This document shows positions 38,212 to 48,177 of a DNA stretch of 64,000 bases, piece after piece; the first letter of the stretch is position 1; the number at the start of each line of letters is the position of its first letter. The stretch is from Alitabrizicola rongguiensis. Its GTDB lineage: Bacteria; Pseudomonadota; Alphaproteobacteria; Rhodobacterales; Rhodobacteraceae. Below the pieces are notes generated by a model, which saw only the letters and a list, made by a program, of their open reading frames with translations, was not told where the DNA came from and ran no database searches. The stretch is from the NCBI RefSeq assembly GCF_021491355.1, contig NZ_JAKENF010000002.1, positions 372,001-436,000 of the forward strand. The letters run 5' to 3'. The position numbers and the translations under genes are program-made.

Positions 38212-39777
38212 GTGGTCAGTGCGGATGTTGAGAAGCGCCTATGGGCAGCAGCTGATCAACTGTGGGCCAACACAGGGCTGAAGCCTGCCCAGTTCTCGAC
38301 ACCTGTCCTCGGTCTGATCTTCCTGCGCTACGCGGAGAAGCGGTTCGCGGAGGCGGAGCAGCGCATCGGTCCGGTCGGGTCGGGCAACAGGCGCAAGGTC
38401 AGCAAGGCGGACTATGACGCGGAGGGCGTGATCTTCCTGCGCCCGGAAGCCCGCTTCAGCCATCTCCAGCAGCTCACCGAGAGCGACGACATCGGCAAGG
38501 CGATCAACGAGGCGATGGCCAACATCGAGGAGGACAACCCCGATCTGGCTGGAGCGCTTCCCCGAACATACACCGACCTCGGCAACGCGGTGCTGGTGGA
38601 GCTGCTCCGCCTCCTCGCCCCCATCGACCTGACGGGGGACGCCTTCGGCAAAGTCTACGAGTATTTCCTCGGCAACTTCGCCATGCGCGAGGGGCAGAAG
38701 GGCGGGGTCTTCTACACGCCCGAGAGCATCGTGAAGCTGATCGTGGAGATCATCCAACCCTTCCACGGGCGCATCTTGGACCCAGCTTGTGGGTCAGGTG
38801 GCATGTTCGTGCAGTCAGCTGCCTTCGTCGAGCGGCACGGTCAGAACGCAACCAACGAGATCAGCATCTACGGGATCGAGAAGGACCGTGTGACGGTCAA
38901 CCTGAACAAGATGAACCTCGCCGTTCATGGTCTGTCGGGCGACGTGCGCGAGGCCAACACCTATGCGGCAGACATCAGGCAACTCTTCCCCCGTGTCTTC
39001 AGCGAGGGCGGCGGGTTCGACTTCGTGATGGCCAACCCTCCCTTCAACGTCTCGGGCGTCCGCAAGGACGATCTGGAGGGCGACTGGCGCTTTCCCTACG
39101 GCATCCCCAAGCCCGACAACGCCAACTACCTCTGGATGCAACTCTTCCACTCTGCCCTGAACGACCGGGGCCGTGCGGGCTTCGTCATGGCCAACTCTGC
39201 AGCCGATGCGCGGGGGAGCGAGCAGCTGATACGGCAGCGGATGATCGATGATGGGTCGGTCGATGTGATCGCCTCCATCGGGTCGAACTTCTTCTACACG
39301 GTCACGCTGCCCTGCACCCTGTGGTTCTTCGACAAGGGCAAGCGGAGGACCGACCGCGCCGATACCGTGCTGTTCCTCGATGCCCGCGCCATCTACCGCC
39401 AGATCGACCGCGCCCATCGGGACTTCCTGCCCGAGCAGATCGAGTTCCTTGCCAACATCGTGCGGCTCTACCGGGGCGAGGAGGTGGAGACGGAGGCGGG
39501 CAGCGATGGCCTGCTGGCGCAGCATGGGCTGGACGCGGGCTACGCGGACGTGCCTGGGCTGTGCAAGGTCGCCACGCTTGCAGAGATCGAGGCGCAGGGC
39601 TGGAGCTTGAACCCCGGGCGCTATGTCGGGGCCACGGCGCGGGATGGCGAGGATGTGGACTTCGTCGAGCGGTTCGAGGCGCTGAACGAGGAGCTGGTGC
39701 AGCTGAACGCAGAGGCGGCGGCGCTGGAGCAGCAGATCGCGGAGAACGCGGCGTTGGTGTTGGAGGCCGCGCAGTGA
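38212..39777 (+). CDS. hsdM: Type I restriction-modification methyltransferase subunit
   Basis: 521 residues. An N-terminal helical HsdM domain ([20 protein letters not shown]) precedes the N6-adenine methyltransferase with AdoMet motif DPACGSGGM (about 189-197) and catalytic NPPF (about 275). The C-terminal helices ([20 protein letters not shown]) contact HsdS. It methylates adenines at the site chosen by HsdS, protecting host DNA. The GTG at 38212 has GGGAGG nine bases upstream. It is followed by hsdS with GTGA overlap, then a small secreted-protein gene and hsdR. Confidence 0.95.
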   Translation: MVSADVEKRLWAAADQLWANTGLKPAQFSTPVLGLIFLRYAEKRFAEAEQRIGPVGSGNRRKVSKADYDAEGVIFLRPEARFSHLQQLTESDDIGKAINEAMANIEEDNPDLAGALPRTYTDLGNAVLVELLRLLAPIDLTGDAFGKVYEYFLGNFAMREGQKGGVFYTPESIVKLIVEIIQPFHGRILDPACGSGGMFVQSAAFVERHGQNATNEISIYGIEKDRVTVNLNKMNLAVHGLSGDVREANTYAADIRQLFPRVFSEGGGFDFVMANPPFNVSGVRKDDLEGDWRFPYGIPKPDNANYLWMQLFHSALNDRGRAGFVMANSAADARGSEQLIRQRMIDDGSVDVIASIGSNFFYTVTLPCTLWFFDKGKRRTDRADTVLFLDARAIYRQIDRAHRDFLPEQIEFLANIVRLYRGEEVETEAGSDGLLAQHGLDAGYADVPGLCKVATLAEIEAQGWSLNPGRYVGATARDGEDVDFVERFEALNEELVQLNAEAAALEQQIAENAALVLEAAQ

Positions 39778-41000
39778 ACGGTGAGTGGAAGGCTTTCAAG
39801 CTCGATGAACTTGGCTTCGTCGGCAGAGGGAAGTCGAGACATCGTCCAAGGAATGATCCCCGCCTCTATGGGGGCAGGTATCCCTTCTTCCAGACAGGAG
39901 ACGTGAAGGCGGCGGAACTCTATCTGCGTGAGCATGAGGCGACTTACAACGAACTCGGATTAGCCCAGAGCAAGCTCTGGCAGCCCGGGACACTATGCAT
40001 AACCATCGCAGCCAACATCGCAGAAAGTGCGATCTTGACCATCCCCGGCTGCTTTCCTGACAGCGTTGTCGGTTTCGTAGCCGACCCTAATCTCGCCGAC
40101 ACGAAGTTCATCAAGTATCGGCTTGATACGCTGAAACTGGCGATGCAAGCCGCTTCTCTCGGCACGACGCAAGACAATCTCAGCTTGGACAAGCTCCTTC
40201 GTTTTGACTTCCTTGTCCCCCCTTTGCCAACTCAACAGCGCATCGCCGCGATCCTGTCGGCCTATGATGACCTGCTCCAGAACAACACGCGCCGCATCGC
40301 GATCCTCGAGGAGATGGCGCGGCGGCTCTACGAGGAGTGGTTCGTCCACTTCCGCTTTCCGGGGCATGAGGAGGCGGAGTTCGACGGGGACGAAGAAGAG
40401 AGACTGCCGAAAGGCTGGGCGCGAACGGGCCTCTACGACGTGGCAGACGTTGTGTATGGCCATCCCTTCAAGTCGGGTCTCTTCAACACCGACGGACAAG
40501 GACTTGGGGTCGTTCGAATACGTGACGTGATCGCGGATCGCGCAAGTGCCTCCACGACCGAAGAAGGTAAGCCTCAGCATCGGTTGTCGAACGGTGACAT
40601 CCTCGTTGGCATGGACGGTGCTTTCTACTTGGGACGGTGGGCGGGGGGGGATGCTTGGCTCAACCAACGAGTTTGCTGCCTTCGACCGAAGCCTTGGATG
40701 CCTCGCCATTTGCTGTTCCAGACTGTCGCAAGCCCGATCAAGCGCCTTGAGGAAACCATCGTAGGCACGACCGTGGCACATCTCAGCGCCCGTGACATGA
40801 AGCAGATGCAGATTGTCTTGCCTGATCAGCGCGGTCTTGACCTTGCCATGAAGCATTTGGAACCGAGCTACGGCCAAATCCTGACCCTGAAACGGAAAAA
40901 CGCCAATCTCCACGCCCAGCGCGACATGCTGCTGCCGAAGCTCATTTCAGGCGAGATCGACGTAAGCGGTGCTGAGGAGCTGCTGGAGGCGGCAGAATGA
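39774..41000 (+). CDS. hsdS: Type I restriction-modification specificity subunit
   Basis: 408 residues from the GTG at 39774, which overlaps the hsdM stop. Two target-recognition domains (residues about 1-150 and 210-350) are separated by the conserved helical spacer ([20 protein letters not shown], then [30 protein letters not shown]). The second conserved region is at the C-terminus ([20 protein letters not shown]). Each target domain reads one half of a bipartite DNA site. The complete two-domain layout argues that the specificity is intact; the site itself cannot be read from sequence. A 4-base ATGA overlap links it to the next gene. Confidence 0.9.
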   Translation: MNGEWKAFKLDELGFVGRGKSRHRPRNDPRLYGGRYPFFQTGDVKAAELYLREHEATYNELGLAQSKLWQPGTLCITIAANIAESAILTIPGCFPDSVVGFVADPNLADTKFIKYRLDTLKLAMQAASLGTTQDNLSLDKLLRFDFLVPPLPTQQRIAAILSAYDDLLQNNTRRIAILEEMARRLYEEWFVHFRFPGHEEAEFDGDEEERLPKGWARTGLYDVADVVYGHPFKSGLFNTDGQGLGVVRIRDVIADRASASTTEEGKPQHRLSNGDILVGMDGAFYLGRWAGGDAWLNQRVCCLRPKPWMPRHLLFQTVASPIKRLEETIVGTTVAHLSARDMKQMQIVLPDQRGLDLAMKHLEPSYGQILTLKRKNANLHAQRDMLLPKLISGEIDVSGAEELLEAAE

Positions 41001-41350
41001 GGCTTTCCGCTGCTGCCCTTACCTGCGTGGTGGCCTTTACTCTGCCGACTGCTGCTGTCGCTAACTGCTCCGAACCCGGTAGTGAGCCGTTCTGCCTCGA
41101 TGACGATGACAGTTTTCGGAGCGAGGACGAGTTCGAGAGCTGCCGCTGGGAGGTCGAGAACTTCGTCGAGGAAGTAACCGACTTTGCCGAGTGCCAGCAG
41201 GAAGAGCAGGAAGCCAAACTAAGCGAGATTGAAAACCTGAGACAGCAGATCGACGAGATCGAGCAGGAGAAGACAGAGCAGATCGAACGCGCCAACGAGG
41301 TGGTGGAACGGTTCAACTGCCGCGCAGAGAGCGGAGCGGCTTGCTATTGA
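40997..41350 (+). CDS. Secreted cysteine-rich coiled-coil protein within the hsd operon
   Basis: 117 residues. The first 22 form a clear Sec signal peptide ([20 protein letters not shown], then VA-N). The mature part has six cysteines (24, 33, 49, 66, 108, 116), an acidic patch (LDDDDSFRSEDEFE) and a long coiled coil (EEQEAKLSEIENLRQQIDEI to EQIERANEVVERF). It is coupled on both sides: ATGA with hsdS and an overlap with hsdR. A periplasmic protein has no known part in type I restriction, so it may be a separate defence component, a receptor-masking or superinfection-exclusion factor, or a structural passenger. I know no family for it. Confidence 0.65.
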   Translation: MRLSAAALTCVVAFTLPTAAVANCSEPGSEPFCLDDDDSFRSEDEFESCRWEVENFVEEVTDFAECQQEEQEAKLSEIENLRQQIDEIEQEKTEQIERANEVVERFNCRAESGAACY

Positions 41351-44300
41351 CCCCACCCAGCCAAGCTCACGAATACGGAGAGGACGCGGCTATTGAGCAG
41401 CCCGCGATCCAGCTCTTCGCATCGATGGGTTGGGAGACGGTGAACCTCTACAACGAGTGGGCCAGCGGGAAGTCCACGGAAGGCAGGCAGACCGAACGGG
41501 AAGTCGTGCTGGAGGCGCGGCTGCGGTCTGCCATTGCACGGCTGAACCCCGGCTTGCCGCCGAGCGCCATTGATCAGGTGGCGGAGGAGGTCACGCTCGA
41601 CCGTTCCCGCATGATCCCCGTGAACGCCAACCGCGAACTCTGGGCGCTCATGCGGGACGGGGTGAAGGTCCGGGTGGTGGACGACCGAGGACGGGCAGAG
41701 ACCCGCACCGTGCGGATCGTGGACTGGCGGAACCCGGAGGCGAACGAGTTCCTGCTGGCCTCGCAGTTCTGGGTTAAGGGTGAGATGCACCGCCGCAGAC
41801 CCGACCTGATCGGCTTCGTCAACGGCCTGCCCCTGCTGATGGTCGAACTGAAGAAGTTCAGCGTCCCTGTGAAGGCAGCCTATGACGACAACCTGACCGA
41901 CTACCGCGACACCATCCCTCACCTCTTCGTTCCGAACGCCTTCATCATCCTGTCGAACGGTGCAGACACCAAGGTGGGCAGCACCTTCGCGGGCTGGCAG
42001 TTCTTCAACGAGTGGAAGCGGATCAACGACGAGGGAGAAGCAGGCATCGTCTCTCTGGAGACCGTGATCCGAGGGATGTGCGCCAAGGAGCGGCTGCTCG
42101 ACCTGATCGAGAACTTCACGGTCTTCGAGGAGGCGAACGCGGGGCTGATCAAGATGCTGGCGAAGAACCATCAGTATCTCGGGGTCAACCGTGCCATCAC
42201 GGAGGTGATCCGCTCGAAGGACAGACCGGAGGGTGAGGCGGGGCGGCTGGGCGTGTTCTGGCACACGCAAGGAAGCGGCAAGTCGCTGTCGATGGTCTTC
42301 TTCACCCAGAAGATACTGCGAACTGTGCCGGGGAACTGGACCTTCGTGATCGTCACGGATCGGCAAGAGCTGGACGAGCAAATCTACAAGACCTTCCTCT
42401 CCACTGGGGCGGTTACGCACACCGAGGTTCATGCAGACAGCGGGGCGCATCTAAAGCAGCTCCTGTCGGCTGACCACCGCTACGTGTTCACGCTGATCCA
42501 GAAGTTCGGCACCCGGGATGGTGCGGCCTATCCGAAGCTGTCTGACCGCCGCGACATCATCGTGATCACTGATGAGGCACACCGCACCCAGTATGACACG
42601 CTGGCCCTGAACATGCGGAACGCCCTGCCCAACGCCGCGTTCCTGGGCTTTACCGGGACACCGCTGATGGCCGGGGAGGAGAAGACGCGGGATGTCTTCG
42701 GTGACTACATCTCGGTCTACAACTTCGCCCAGTCCATCGCGGATGGTGCGACCGTCCCCCTCTACTACGAAAACCGCATCCCCGAGCTGCAGCTGACGAA
42801 CGAGAACCTGAGCGACGACCTCGAGGAGCTGCTGGACGAGGCTGATCTGGACGACGCCCAAGCGCGGAAGGTCGAGCGGGAGTTCGCCCGGGAATACCAC
42901 CTGATCACCCGAGATGACCGACTGGAGACCATCGCCGCCGATCTGGTGAAGCACTTCGTTGGCCGGGGCAGTCGCAGCAAGGCCATGATGGTGTGCATCG
43001 ACAAAGCCACGGCGGTGCGGATGCATGACAAGGTCCGCAAGCACTGGGCAGCCCATCAGGCAACGCTCGAGGCTTCTCTGGCATTGGCAGCCCCAGAAGA
43101 GAGGCCAGTGATCGAGGCGCAGATCGAAACCATGCGGACCACCGACATGGCCGTGGTGGTGTCACAGAGCCAGAACGAGATCAGGGACTTAGAAGCCAAG
43201 GGGCTGGACATCAGGCCGCACAGAAAGCGGATGGTCGAAGAAGACCTCGACGAGCGGTTCAAGGATGCCAGCGATCCTCTCCGTCTGGTGTTCGTCTGCG
43301 CGATGTGGATCACGGGTTTCGACGTGCCGTCCTGCTCGACGATCTACCTCGACAAGCCCATGAAGAATCACACGCTCATGCAGACCATTGCACGGGCCAA
43401 CCGCAACTACCCCGGCAAGGAAGCAGGCTTCATCGTTGACTACGTGGGGGTGTTCAGGAACCTCCAGAAGGCTCTCGCCATCTACGGGGGCGGGAATACA
43501 GGTGCAGGAGACCCGCCGATCAGGGACAAGAGCGATCTGGTCGAACACCTCCGCCATCTCGTTGCGGCCATGCTGGCCTACCTTGAAGAGCGCAGCATCG
43601 ACAGCGGACAGATCAGGCGGGCGCAGGGACTGGAGAAAGTCGCATTACTTGGGGAAGCGGTGGAGAAACTGATCGGAACCGATGTCGAGAAGCGTGACTA
43701 CCTGTCACGAGCGCGGACGGTCGCGCGGGTCTACAAGGCGATCCTGCCCGATCCAGCCTCTTCCGAGTTCTCACCTGATGTCGTGCTGATTTCCGTCCTT
43801 GCGGAACGCATCCGTGCGCTGTTGCCGCAGCCGGACATCGCAGCGATTATGCAGGACGTAGAAGACCTCCTTGATCGGTCCGTCGCTCCGATCCCCTACG
43901 CCACCCCAGAAGAGCCGGAGGTGATCGACATCAGCGCGGTGGACTTCGACAAGCTCCGAGCGATGTTCGACACAGGCAGCAGGCGGACCGAGGCAGAGAA
44001 GCTGAGGGCATTGCTGGCGGAAAAGCTCACGCAGATGGTCGCAAGGAACCCGACGCGGACGGACTTCCTCGAGCGGTTCCAGAAGCTGATCGACAGTTAC
44101 AACAACGGCAGCCAGAACATCGAGGCCTTCTTCCGAGCGTTGATGGCCTTTGCCGAGGACCTGTCTGCAGAGGAGCAAGAGACCATCAGGGAAGGGCTGA
44201 CCGAGGAAGAGAAGGCTATCTTCGACATCTTGACCAAGCCGGAACCCGAACTCACGGAGAAGGAACGGGAAAAGGTGAAGGGCGTTGCCCGCTCGTTGCT

Positions 44301-44511
44301 CGACACCCTAAAGCGCGAGAAGCTCGTCCTTGACTGGACGAAGAAAAAAGAGACGCGAGGAGCGGTTCGGCAGGCCATCGAGCTGACCCTCGACGATGGT
44401 CTTCCCGATCCCTATGACGAGGCGGTTTTCAACCGTAAGTGCGACAGCCTCTACCGCCACGTCTTTGAAGCGTATCATTCTGGTCCCAGCGGTATCTACG
44501 CAGCCGCCTAG
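41341..44511 (+). CDS. hsdR: Type I restriction endonuclease subunit
   Basis: 1,056 residues. The start is a TTG at 41341 or 41347, both inside the end of the preceding gene. N-terminal PD-(D/E)XK nuclease core: RRPDLIGFVNGLPLLMVELK (Asp and Glu-x-Lys, near residues 150-170). Superfamily 2 motor: Walker A TQGSGKS (about 307-313), DEAHRTQYD, GFTGTPLM, and later QTIARANRNYPG. The C-terminal helical region binds the modification complex. It translocates unmethylated DNA and cuts at a distance from the recognition site. All core motifs are present, so with hsdM and hsdS the system should be complete. Confidence 0.95.
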   Translation: MLLTPPSQAHEYGEDAAIEQPAIQLFASMGWETVNLYNEWASGKSTEGRQTEREVVLEARLRSAIARLNPGLPPSAIDQVAEEVTLDRSRMIPVNANRELWALMRDGVKVRVVDDRGRAETRTVRIVDWRNPEANEFLLASQFWVKGEMHRRRPDLIGFVNGLPLLMVELKKFSVPVKAAYDDNLTDYRDTIPHLFVPNAFIILSNGADTKVGSTFAGWQFFNEWKRINDEGEAGIVSLETVIRGMCAKERLLDLIENFTVFEEANAGLIKMLAKNHQYLGVNRAITEVIRSKDRPEGEAGRLGVFWHTQGSGKSLSMVFFTQKILRTVPGNWTFVIVTDRQELDEQIYKTFLSTGAVTHTEVHADSGAHLKQLLSADHRYVFTLIQKFGTRDGAAYPKLSDRRDIIVITDEAHRTQYDTLALNMRNALPNAAFLGFTGTPLMAGEEKTRDVFGDYISVYNFAQSIADGATVPLYYENRIPELQLTNENLSDDLEELLDEADLDDAQARKVEREFAREYHLITRDDRLETIAADLVKHFVGRGSRSKAMMVCIDKATAVRMHDKVRKHWAAHQATLEASLALAAPEERPVIEAQIETMRTTDMAVVVSQSQNEIRDLEAKGLDIRPHRKRMVEEDLDERFKDASDPLRLVFVCAMWITGFDVPSCSTIYLDKPMKNHTLMQTIARANRNYPGKEAGFIVDYVGVFRNLQKALAIYGGGNTGAGDPPIRDKSDLVEHLRHLVAAMLAYLEERSIDSGQIRRAQGLEKVALLGEAVEKLIGTDVEKRDYLSRARTVARVYKAILPDPASSEFSPDVVLISVLAERIRALLPQPDIAAIMQDVEDLLDRSVAPIPYATPEEPEVIDISAVDFDKLRAMFDTGSRRTEAEKLRALLAEKLTQMVARNPTRTDFLERFQKLIDSYNNGSQNIEAFFRALMAFAEDLSAEEQETIREGLTEEEKAIFDILTKPEPELTEKEREKVKGVARSLLDTLKREKLVLDWTKKKETRGAVRQAIELTLDDGLPDPYDEAVFNRKCDSLYRHVFEAYHSGPSGIYAAA

Positions 44512-44539
44512 CTGTTGGGCTTTATGGCTCACCCAACAG
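44512..44539 (+). terminator. Hairpin after hsdR
   Basis: CTGTTGGG (44512-44519) and CCCAACAG (44532-44539) pair as a perfect eight-base stem over a 12-base loop, starting directly after the hsdR stop. There is no T-run, so it is a plausible stop or RNA-stabilising structure and not a proven terminator. The rest of the 44512-44816 gap contains the res-like repeats. Confidence 0.4.
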
Positions 44540-44685
44540 TAATCCGTCTGTGTTCAAGGTAGATCCTCTAACGCGGAATATTCACAGCAAACTTTTCTTT
44601 GCCCTGAGATCAATTGCGGATTGCTCGGCATCCCCCCCTCCCCGGGGGTAAGCGCGTTGTCTGGAGCAGCTGAAAGCCTACCTTC

Positions 44686-44805
44686 ACGTCTCATTGAACC
44701 TTGCCTCAATGAGACGTCTCCGCCTCCACACTCTGATGTCTCATTGAGGTTGGTATTGACATTCTGAGACAGCCCCTTCACCATGTCTTAGATCTCATTG
44801 AGACA
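44686..44805 (+). repeat. Res-like palindromic repeats upstream of the resolvase
   Basis: The word GTCTCATTGA or its complement appears at 44688-44697, 44706-44715 (inverted) and 44738-44747, with a variant at 44792-44801. The first two form a 12-base perfect inverted repeat (44686-44697 and 44706-44717). Partial copies lie near 44764. Tandem inverted sub-sites directly upstream of a serine recombinase gene are the layout of a res site: they bind recombinase dimers and double as its operator. Confidence 0.6.
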
Positions 44806-44816
44806 AGGAGTGAGAA

Positions 44817-45398
44817 ATGCTGATCGGCTACGCGCGGACTTCGACAATTGAGCAGAAGGCTGGCCTAGAGGCGCAAGAGCGTGACCTGTACGCCGCTGGG
44901 TGTGAGAAGCTCTTTGTGGAACAGATATCATCCGTTGATGCAGTCGGAAGGGTGAAGCTAACCGAGGCACTCGAGTTCATGCGTGAGGGGGACACGCTAG
45001 TTGTCACCAAGTTGGATCGCCTGGCCCGCTCCGTTGCGCACTTGATGGAAGTCCTAGACCGCATCAACAAAAAGGGCGCTGCACTTCGTATTCTAGGGAT
45101 GGGGATCGACACGGGCACACCGACCGGGAAGCTGATGTTGACGATCCTCGGCGGGGTGGCCGAGTTCGAACGGTCAATCATGCTGGAGCGGCAGCGCGAA
45201 GGGATCGCGAAGGCGAAGGCGGAAGGAAAGTACAAAGGGCGGCGACCTACGGCGATGGCGAAAGAGCCTGAAGTACGACGCCTTAGGGACGAAGGTCTTG
45301 GCGCATCGGAAATCGCAAAGAGACTGGGTATTGGGCGGGCGAGCGTTTACCGTGCTTTGGCAGGTACAGCGTCAAACACCGCCATCTCTAGCCGTTGA
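44817..45398 (+). CDS. Serine resolvase/invertase
   Basis: 193 residues. The catalytic serine is Ser9 in LIGYARTSTIEQKAGL; the conserved arginines lie in LVVTKLDRLARSVAHL; the E-helix follows (GVAEFERSIMLERQREGI). The C-terminal helix-turn-helix (GLGASEIAKRLGIGRASVYR) binds the sub-sites. ATG at 44817 with AAGGAG upstream. It belongs with the res-like repeats just before it and would resolve dimers of the element or invert DNA. The 3' end overlaps the convergent gene at 45372 by 27 bases. Confidence 0.9.
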   Translation: MLIGYARTSTIEQKAGLEAQERDLYAAGCEKLFVEQISSVDAVGRVKLTEALEFMREGDTLVVTKLDRLARSVAHLMEVLDRINKKGAALRILGMGIDTGTPTGKLMLTILGGVAEFERSIMLERQREGIAKAKAEGKYKGRRPTAMAKEPEVRRLRDEGLGASEIAKRLGIGRASVYRALAGTASNTAISSR

Positions 45399-45830
45399 CA
45401 GCAGGGCGTCCAACTCTTGGTGCAGTTCGCTGCGTGGCAAATCGCTCAACTGGTCAATTACCACTTGCTGTGCTGCTGCAAGGAGCTTTGCGTCAATCGA
45501 CGTCACTGGGAAGTCAATTCCCCGTTCATCCAAGTCTGTCAAAAGTGCGCAAAGACATTCCATTACTGGTCCGTAGAGTAACCCAGTCGGGGGAAGCTGC
45601 TCCAAAGCCATGGCCATAACACCAGCGGCAAATGAGATCTTGTGGGGCCGATTACCTATGCGACCGTCGAAAAACTGCCGCTGGTTATCCCAGGCTTTTT
45701 CTACCAGCTTGTTGGCCACCAAAGCGGGGTTAGCATCGAGTAGACCCATCTTGACCTGTCTCTCAAGCAAGATCTCGATAACGGTTGCGGCCTCAGCCTT
45801 CTTCCACTGATCCTTGACTCCGCGAAACAC
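45372..45830 (-). CDS. Hypothetical element protein, convergent with the resolvase
   Basis: 152 residues, mostly helical (VKDQWKKAEAATVIEILLER, ANPALVANKLVEKAWDNQ, FAAGVMAMALEQLPP). A short Asp-rich stretch (LLTDLDERGIDF) precedes the C-terminal helices. It has no signal peptide or membrane segment. The start at 45830 lacks a strong ribosome binding site. It is the last gene before the right attachment repeat, a common position for a stabilising or defence gene. I do not recognise the family. The gap 45831-46070 carries no other gene. Confidence 0.5.
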   Translation of the reverse strand: MFRGVKDQWKKAEAATVIEILLERQVKMGLLDANPALVANKLVEKAWDNQRQFFDGRIGNRPHKISFAAGVMAMALEQLPPTGLLYGPVMECLCALLTDLDERGIDFPVTSIDAKLLAAAQQVVIDQLSDLPRSELHQELDALLSTARDGGV

Positions 45831-46070
45831 AACTTCACTCCAAATAATACGGTTGACCCATACACCCTAGGGAACATGGAAAGGTTGCACAAGACAACCA
45901 CTGGGTGCCGTTCGCCCCGGCCCGCTACTGGCTATGCAGGAGTACTTCTTTCTGATGAGCGAGCCACGCATCTTGACGGCGCTGGAAAAAGGTGCACACG
46001 CTTGGTACACAAACGGAGCGAGAACAAGCCAAAAAGTTACGCAAAATCAATGGTATTTGCATGATCTGCT

Positions 46071-46103
46071 AGAGTTCAATCCTCTCTTGCAGCACCATTT
46101 ATC
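46071..46103 (+). repeat. attR direct repeat of the tRNA-Thr element
   Basis: Exact 33-base copy of 33750-33782, comprising the last 27 bases of the tRNA-Thr gene plus six. It has no tRNA 5' part before it, so it is the displaced original 3' end and marks the right boundary of the element. The host sequence resumes at 46104. Confidence 0.9.
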
Positions 46104-46184
46104 CCCCTCTTGCCCTGATGGTCCGCCTGCCGTTCCTGTATGCGGTCACGTCGCAGCCGCCCTGCCAGCCTTTGCTCCCAAGTG

Positions 46185-47174
46185 TCAGGCGTTCACGTCC
46201 ACCACGACCCTGCCCTGCACGCCGCCCTTGAGGATAGCGCGGCCCAGGTCCGGCAGGTCGGAGAGTGTCGCCTCGTGGATCATGCCTTCAAGCTTGGCCA
46301 TCGGCAGGTCCGTGACGATCCGCTCCCAGGCCATGCGGCGGCGGGCGAAGGGCTGGAAGACAGAGTTGATGCCGAGCAGGTTGACGCCCCGGATGATGAA
46401 CGGAATGACAGTCGTATGCAGGTCAGCCCCGCCGGCGAGGCCGACGGCGGCGACGCTCGCGTCCATCTTCATCTGCGCCAGAACCCGCGCCAGCATCGGC
46501 CCTCCGACCGAGTCGACGGCGCCTGCCCAGGTTTCGCTTTCAAGCGGCCGTTTCGGCGCATCTGCCAGATCGGAGCGAGGGACGATCCTGGTCGCACCCA
46601 GATCGCGCAAGTAGGCCTCCGTCTCGGGCCGTCCGGTCACGGCGGCCACGGAGTAGCCGAGCCGCGCAAGAATTGCCGTGGCCACGGATCCGACGCCGCC
46701 GGCCGCACCGGTGACGAGCACATCGCCCGACGACGGCGTCAGCCCATGCTCCTCGAGCGCCATGACGGCCAGCATCGCGGTAAATCCTGCCGTACCGACA
46801 GCCATTGTGTTCCGTGTCGTCAGCCCCTCGGGCAGAGGCACCAGCCAATCGGCCTTGACCCGTGCCCGCGTCGCATACCCTCCCCAGTGGACTTCGCCCA
46901 CGCGCCAGCCGGTCAGCACCACCCGGTCACCAGGGCGATAGCGCGGGTCCTCGCTCGTCTCGACCGTGCCGGCGAAGTCGATCCCCGCAACATGCGGCCA
47001 CTGCCTCACCAGCCCGCCACCGGAACCAAGGCACAGTCCGTCCTTGTAGTTCAGCGTTGAATATTCGACCGCGACGGTGACGTCGCCCGGCGGAAGCCGG
47101 TCATCGGGCAGGTCCTGGATCGTGGCGCGGGTTGCACCGGCATCGTCCTTTTCGACCACAAGAGCTCGGAACAT
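46185..47174 (-). CDS. acuI: AcuI/YhdH-type acryloyl-CoA reductase (MDR family)
   Basis: 329 residues from the ATG at 47174 (MFRALVVEKDDAG), with AGAAGGAG upstream; the longer in-frame start at 47228 has none. It is a zinc-free medium-chain dehydrogenase/reductase: YSTLNYKDGLCLGSGG, HVAGIDFAGTV, and the NADPH-binding VTGAAGGVGSVATAILARLG. In Rhodobacter, AcuI reduces acryloyl-CoA to propionyl-CoA, which matters for DMSP and 3-hydroxypropionate metabolism and detoxification. It is preceded by galE on the same strand, 13 bases away. The family match is strong; the exact substrate is from recall. Confidence 0.85.
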   Translation of the reverse strand: MFRALVVEKDDAGATRATIQDLPDDRLPPGDVTVAVEYSTLNYKDGLCLGSGGGLVRQWPHVAGIDFAGTVETSEDPRYRPGDRVVLTGWRVGEVHWGGYATRARVKADWLVPLPEGLTTRNTMAVGTAGFTAMLAVMALEEHGLTPSSGDVLVTGAAGGVGSVATAILARLGYSVAAVTGRPETEAYLRDLGATRIVPRSDLADAPKRPLESETWAGAVDSVGGPMLARVLAQMKMDASVAAVGLAGGADLHTTVIPFIIRGVNLLGINSVFQPFARRRMAWERIVTDLPMAKLEGMIHEATLSDLPDLGRAILKGGVQGRVVVDVNA

Positions 47175-47187
47175 CGGTCTTCTCCTT

Positions 47188-48177
47188 CTAACGGGTAAAG
47201 CCGGGCCGATTGGCCCATCGCCAGGCATCGGCGATCATCTGATCAAGGGTTGAGCGACGAGGAGACCAGCCCAGTTCGCTCTTTGCGCGCTCGCTTCCGC
47301 AGACAAGACGTGTCGGATCGCCGGGGCGCCGGCCCCCCTCGATGATCGGGACGGGGCTATTGGTGATCTGACCGGCATGGGCGATGACCTCGCGAACCGA
47401 AAAACCCGTGCCAGATCCAAGGCAATAGACGCGGCTGCCGCCCTGATTCATCAACCGCCTCAGTCCCAGCACATGGGCTTCTGCGAGATCCGAGACATGG
47501 ACATAGTCGCGAATGCAGGTGCCGTCGGGGGTATCGTAGTCGCTCCCGAACACCGTCAGCGCCGGCCGTCGACCCGCGATCGCGTCCAGCATCAGCGGGA
47601 TCAGATGCGTCTCCGGATCATGCTGTTCGCCGATTTCAGCGTCGGGATCGCAGCCGGCCACGTTGAAATATCGGAAGATGACGTGGTCGAGTCCGTGGCT
47701 CTTCGCGAAATTCTCCAGCATTTCCTCGATCGCAAGCTTCGAGGCGCCATAGGCGTTGATCGGGCGCTGCGGTGTGTCCTCGGTCAGGATGACCCCGTCC
47801 TGATCGCCATAGGTGGCGCAGGTCGAGGAGAAGACGAAGCGGCTGATGCCGGCTGCGAGTGTCGCCTCGATCAGGTTCAGGGCGCCGGTCACGTTCTCGC
47901 GCCAGTAGCGCCCGGGATCGCGCATCGATTCGCCGACAAGGGACAGGGCGGCGAAATGCATCACGGCAACGGGGCGCCATTCGGCAAGGGCCGCGTCGAT
48001 GGACGCCCTGTCCATCAGATCGCCTTGGACGAAGGGGCCAAAGCGGACAGCCTCGGACCAGCCGGTTGAGAGATTGTCGAAGGCCACAGGAATGAAACCG
48101 GCGTTTTTCAAGGCCTTGCAGGCGTGAGAGCCGATATAGCCCGCCCCGCCCGTCACCAGAATACGCTCCGCGATCAT
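47188..48177 (-). CDS. galE: UDP-glucose 4-epimerase
   Basis: 329 residues. The extended short-chain dehydrogenase fold has the NAD motif VTGGAGYIGSHACKAL (Gly10-Gly16), the catalytic SSTCATYG stretch (about 117-124) and YGASK (Tyr143, Lys147). It interconverts UDP-glucose and UDP-galactose in the cytoplasm. It sits beside the surface-polysaccharide genes, so it probably supplies UDP-galactose for that glycan. It is co-directional with acuI, 13 bases apart. ATG at 48177; the 278-base gap upstream shows no gene and no clear promoter. Confidence 0.9.
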   Translation of the reverse strand: MIAERILVTGGAGYIGSHACKALKNAGFIPVAFDNLSTGWSEAVRFGPFVQGDLMDRASIDAALAEWRPVAVMHFAALSLVGESMRDPGRYWRENVTGALNLIEATLAAGISRFVFSSTCATYGDQDGVILTEDTPQRPINAYGASKLAIEEMLENFAKSHGLDHVIFRYFNVAGCDPDAEIGEQHDPETHLIPLMLDAIAGRRPALTVFGSDYDTPDGTCIRDYVHVSDLAEAHVLGLRRLMNQGGSRVYCLGSGTGFSVREVIAHAGQITNSPVPIIEGGRRPGDPTRLVCGSERAKSELGWSPRRSTLDQMIADAWRWANRPGFTR

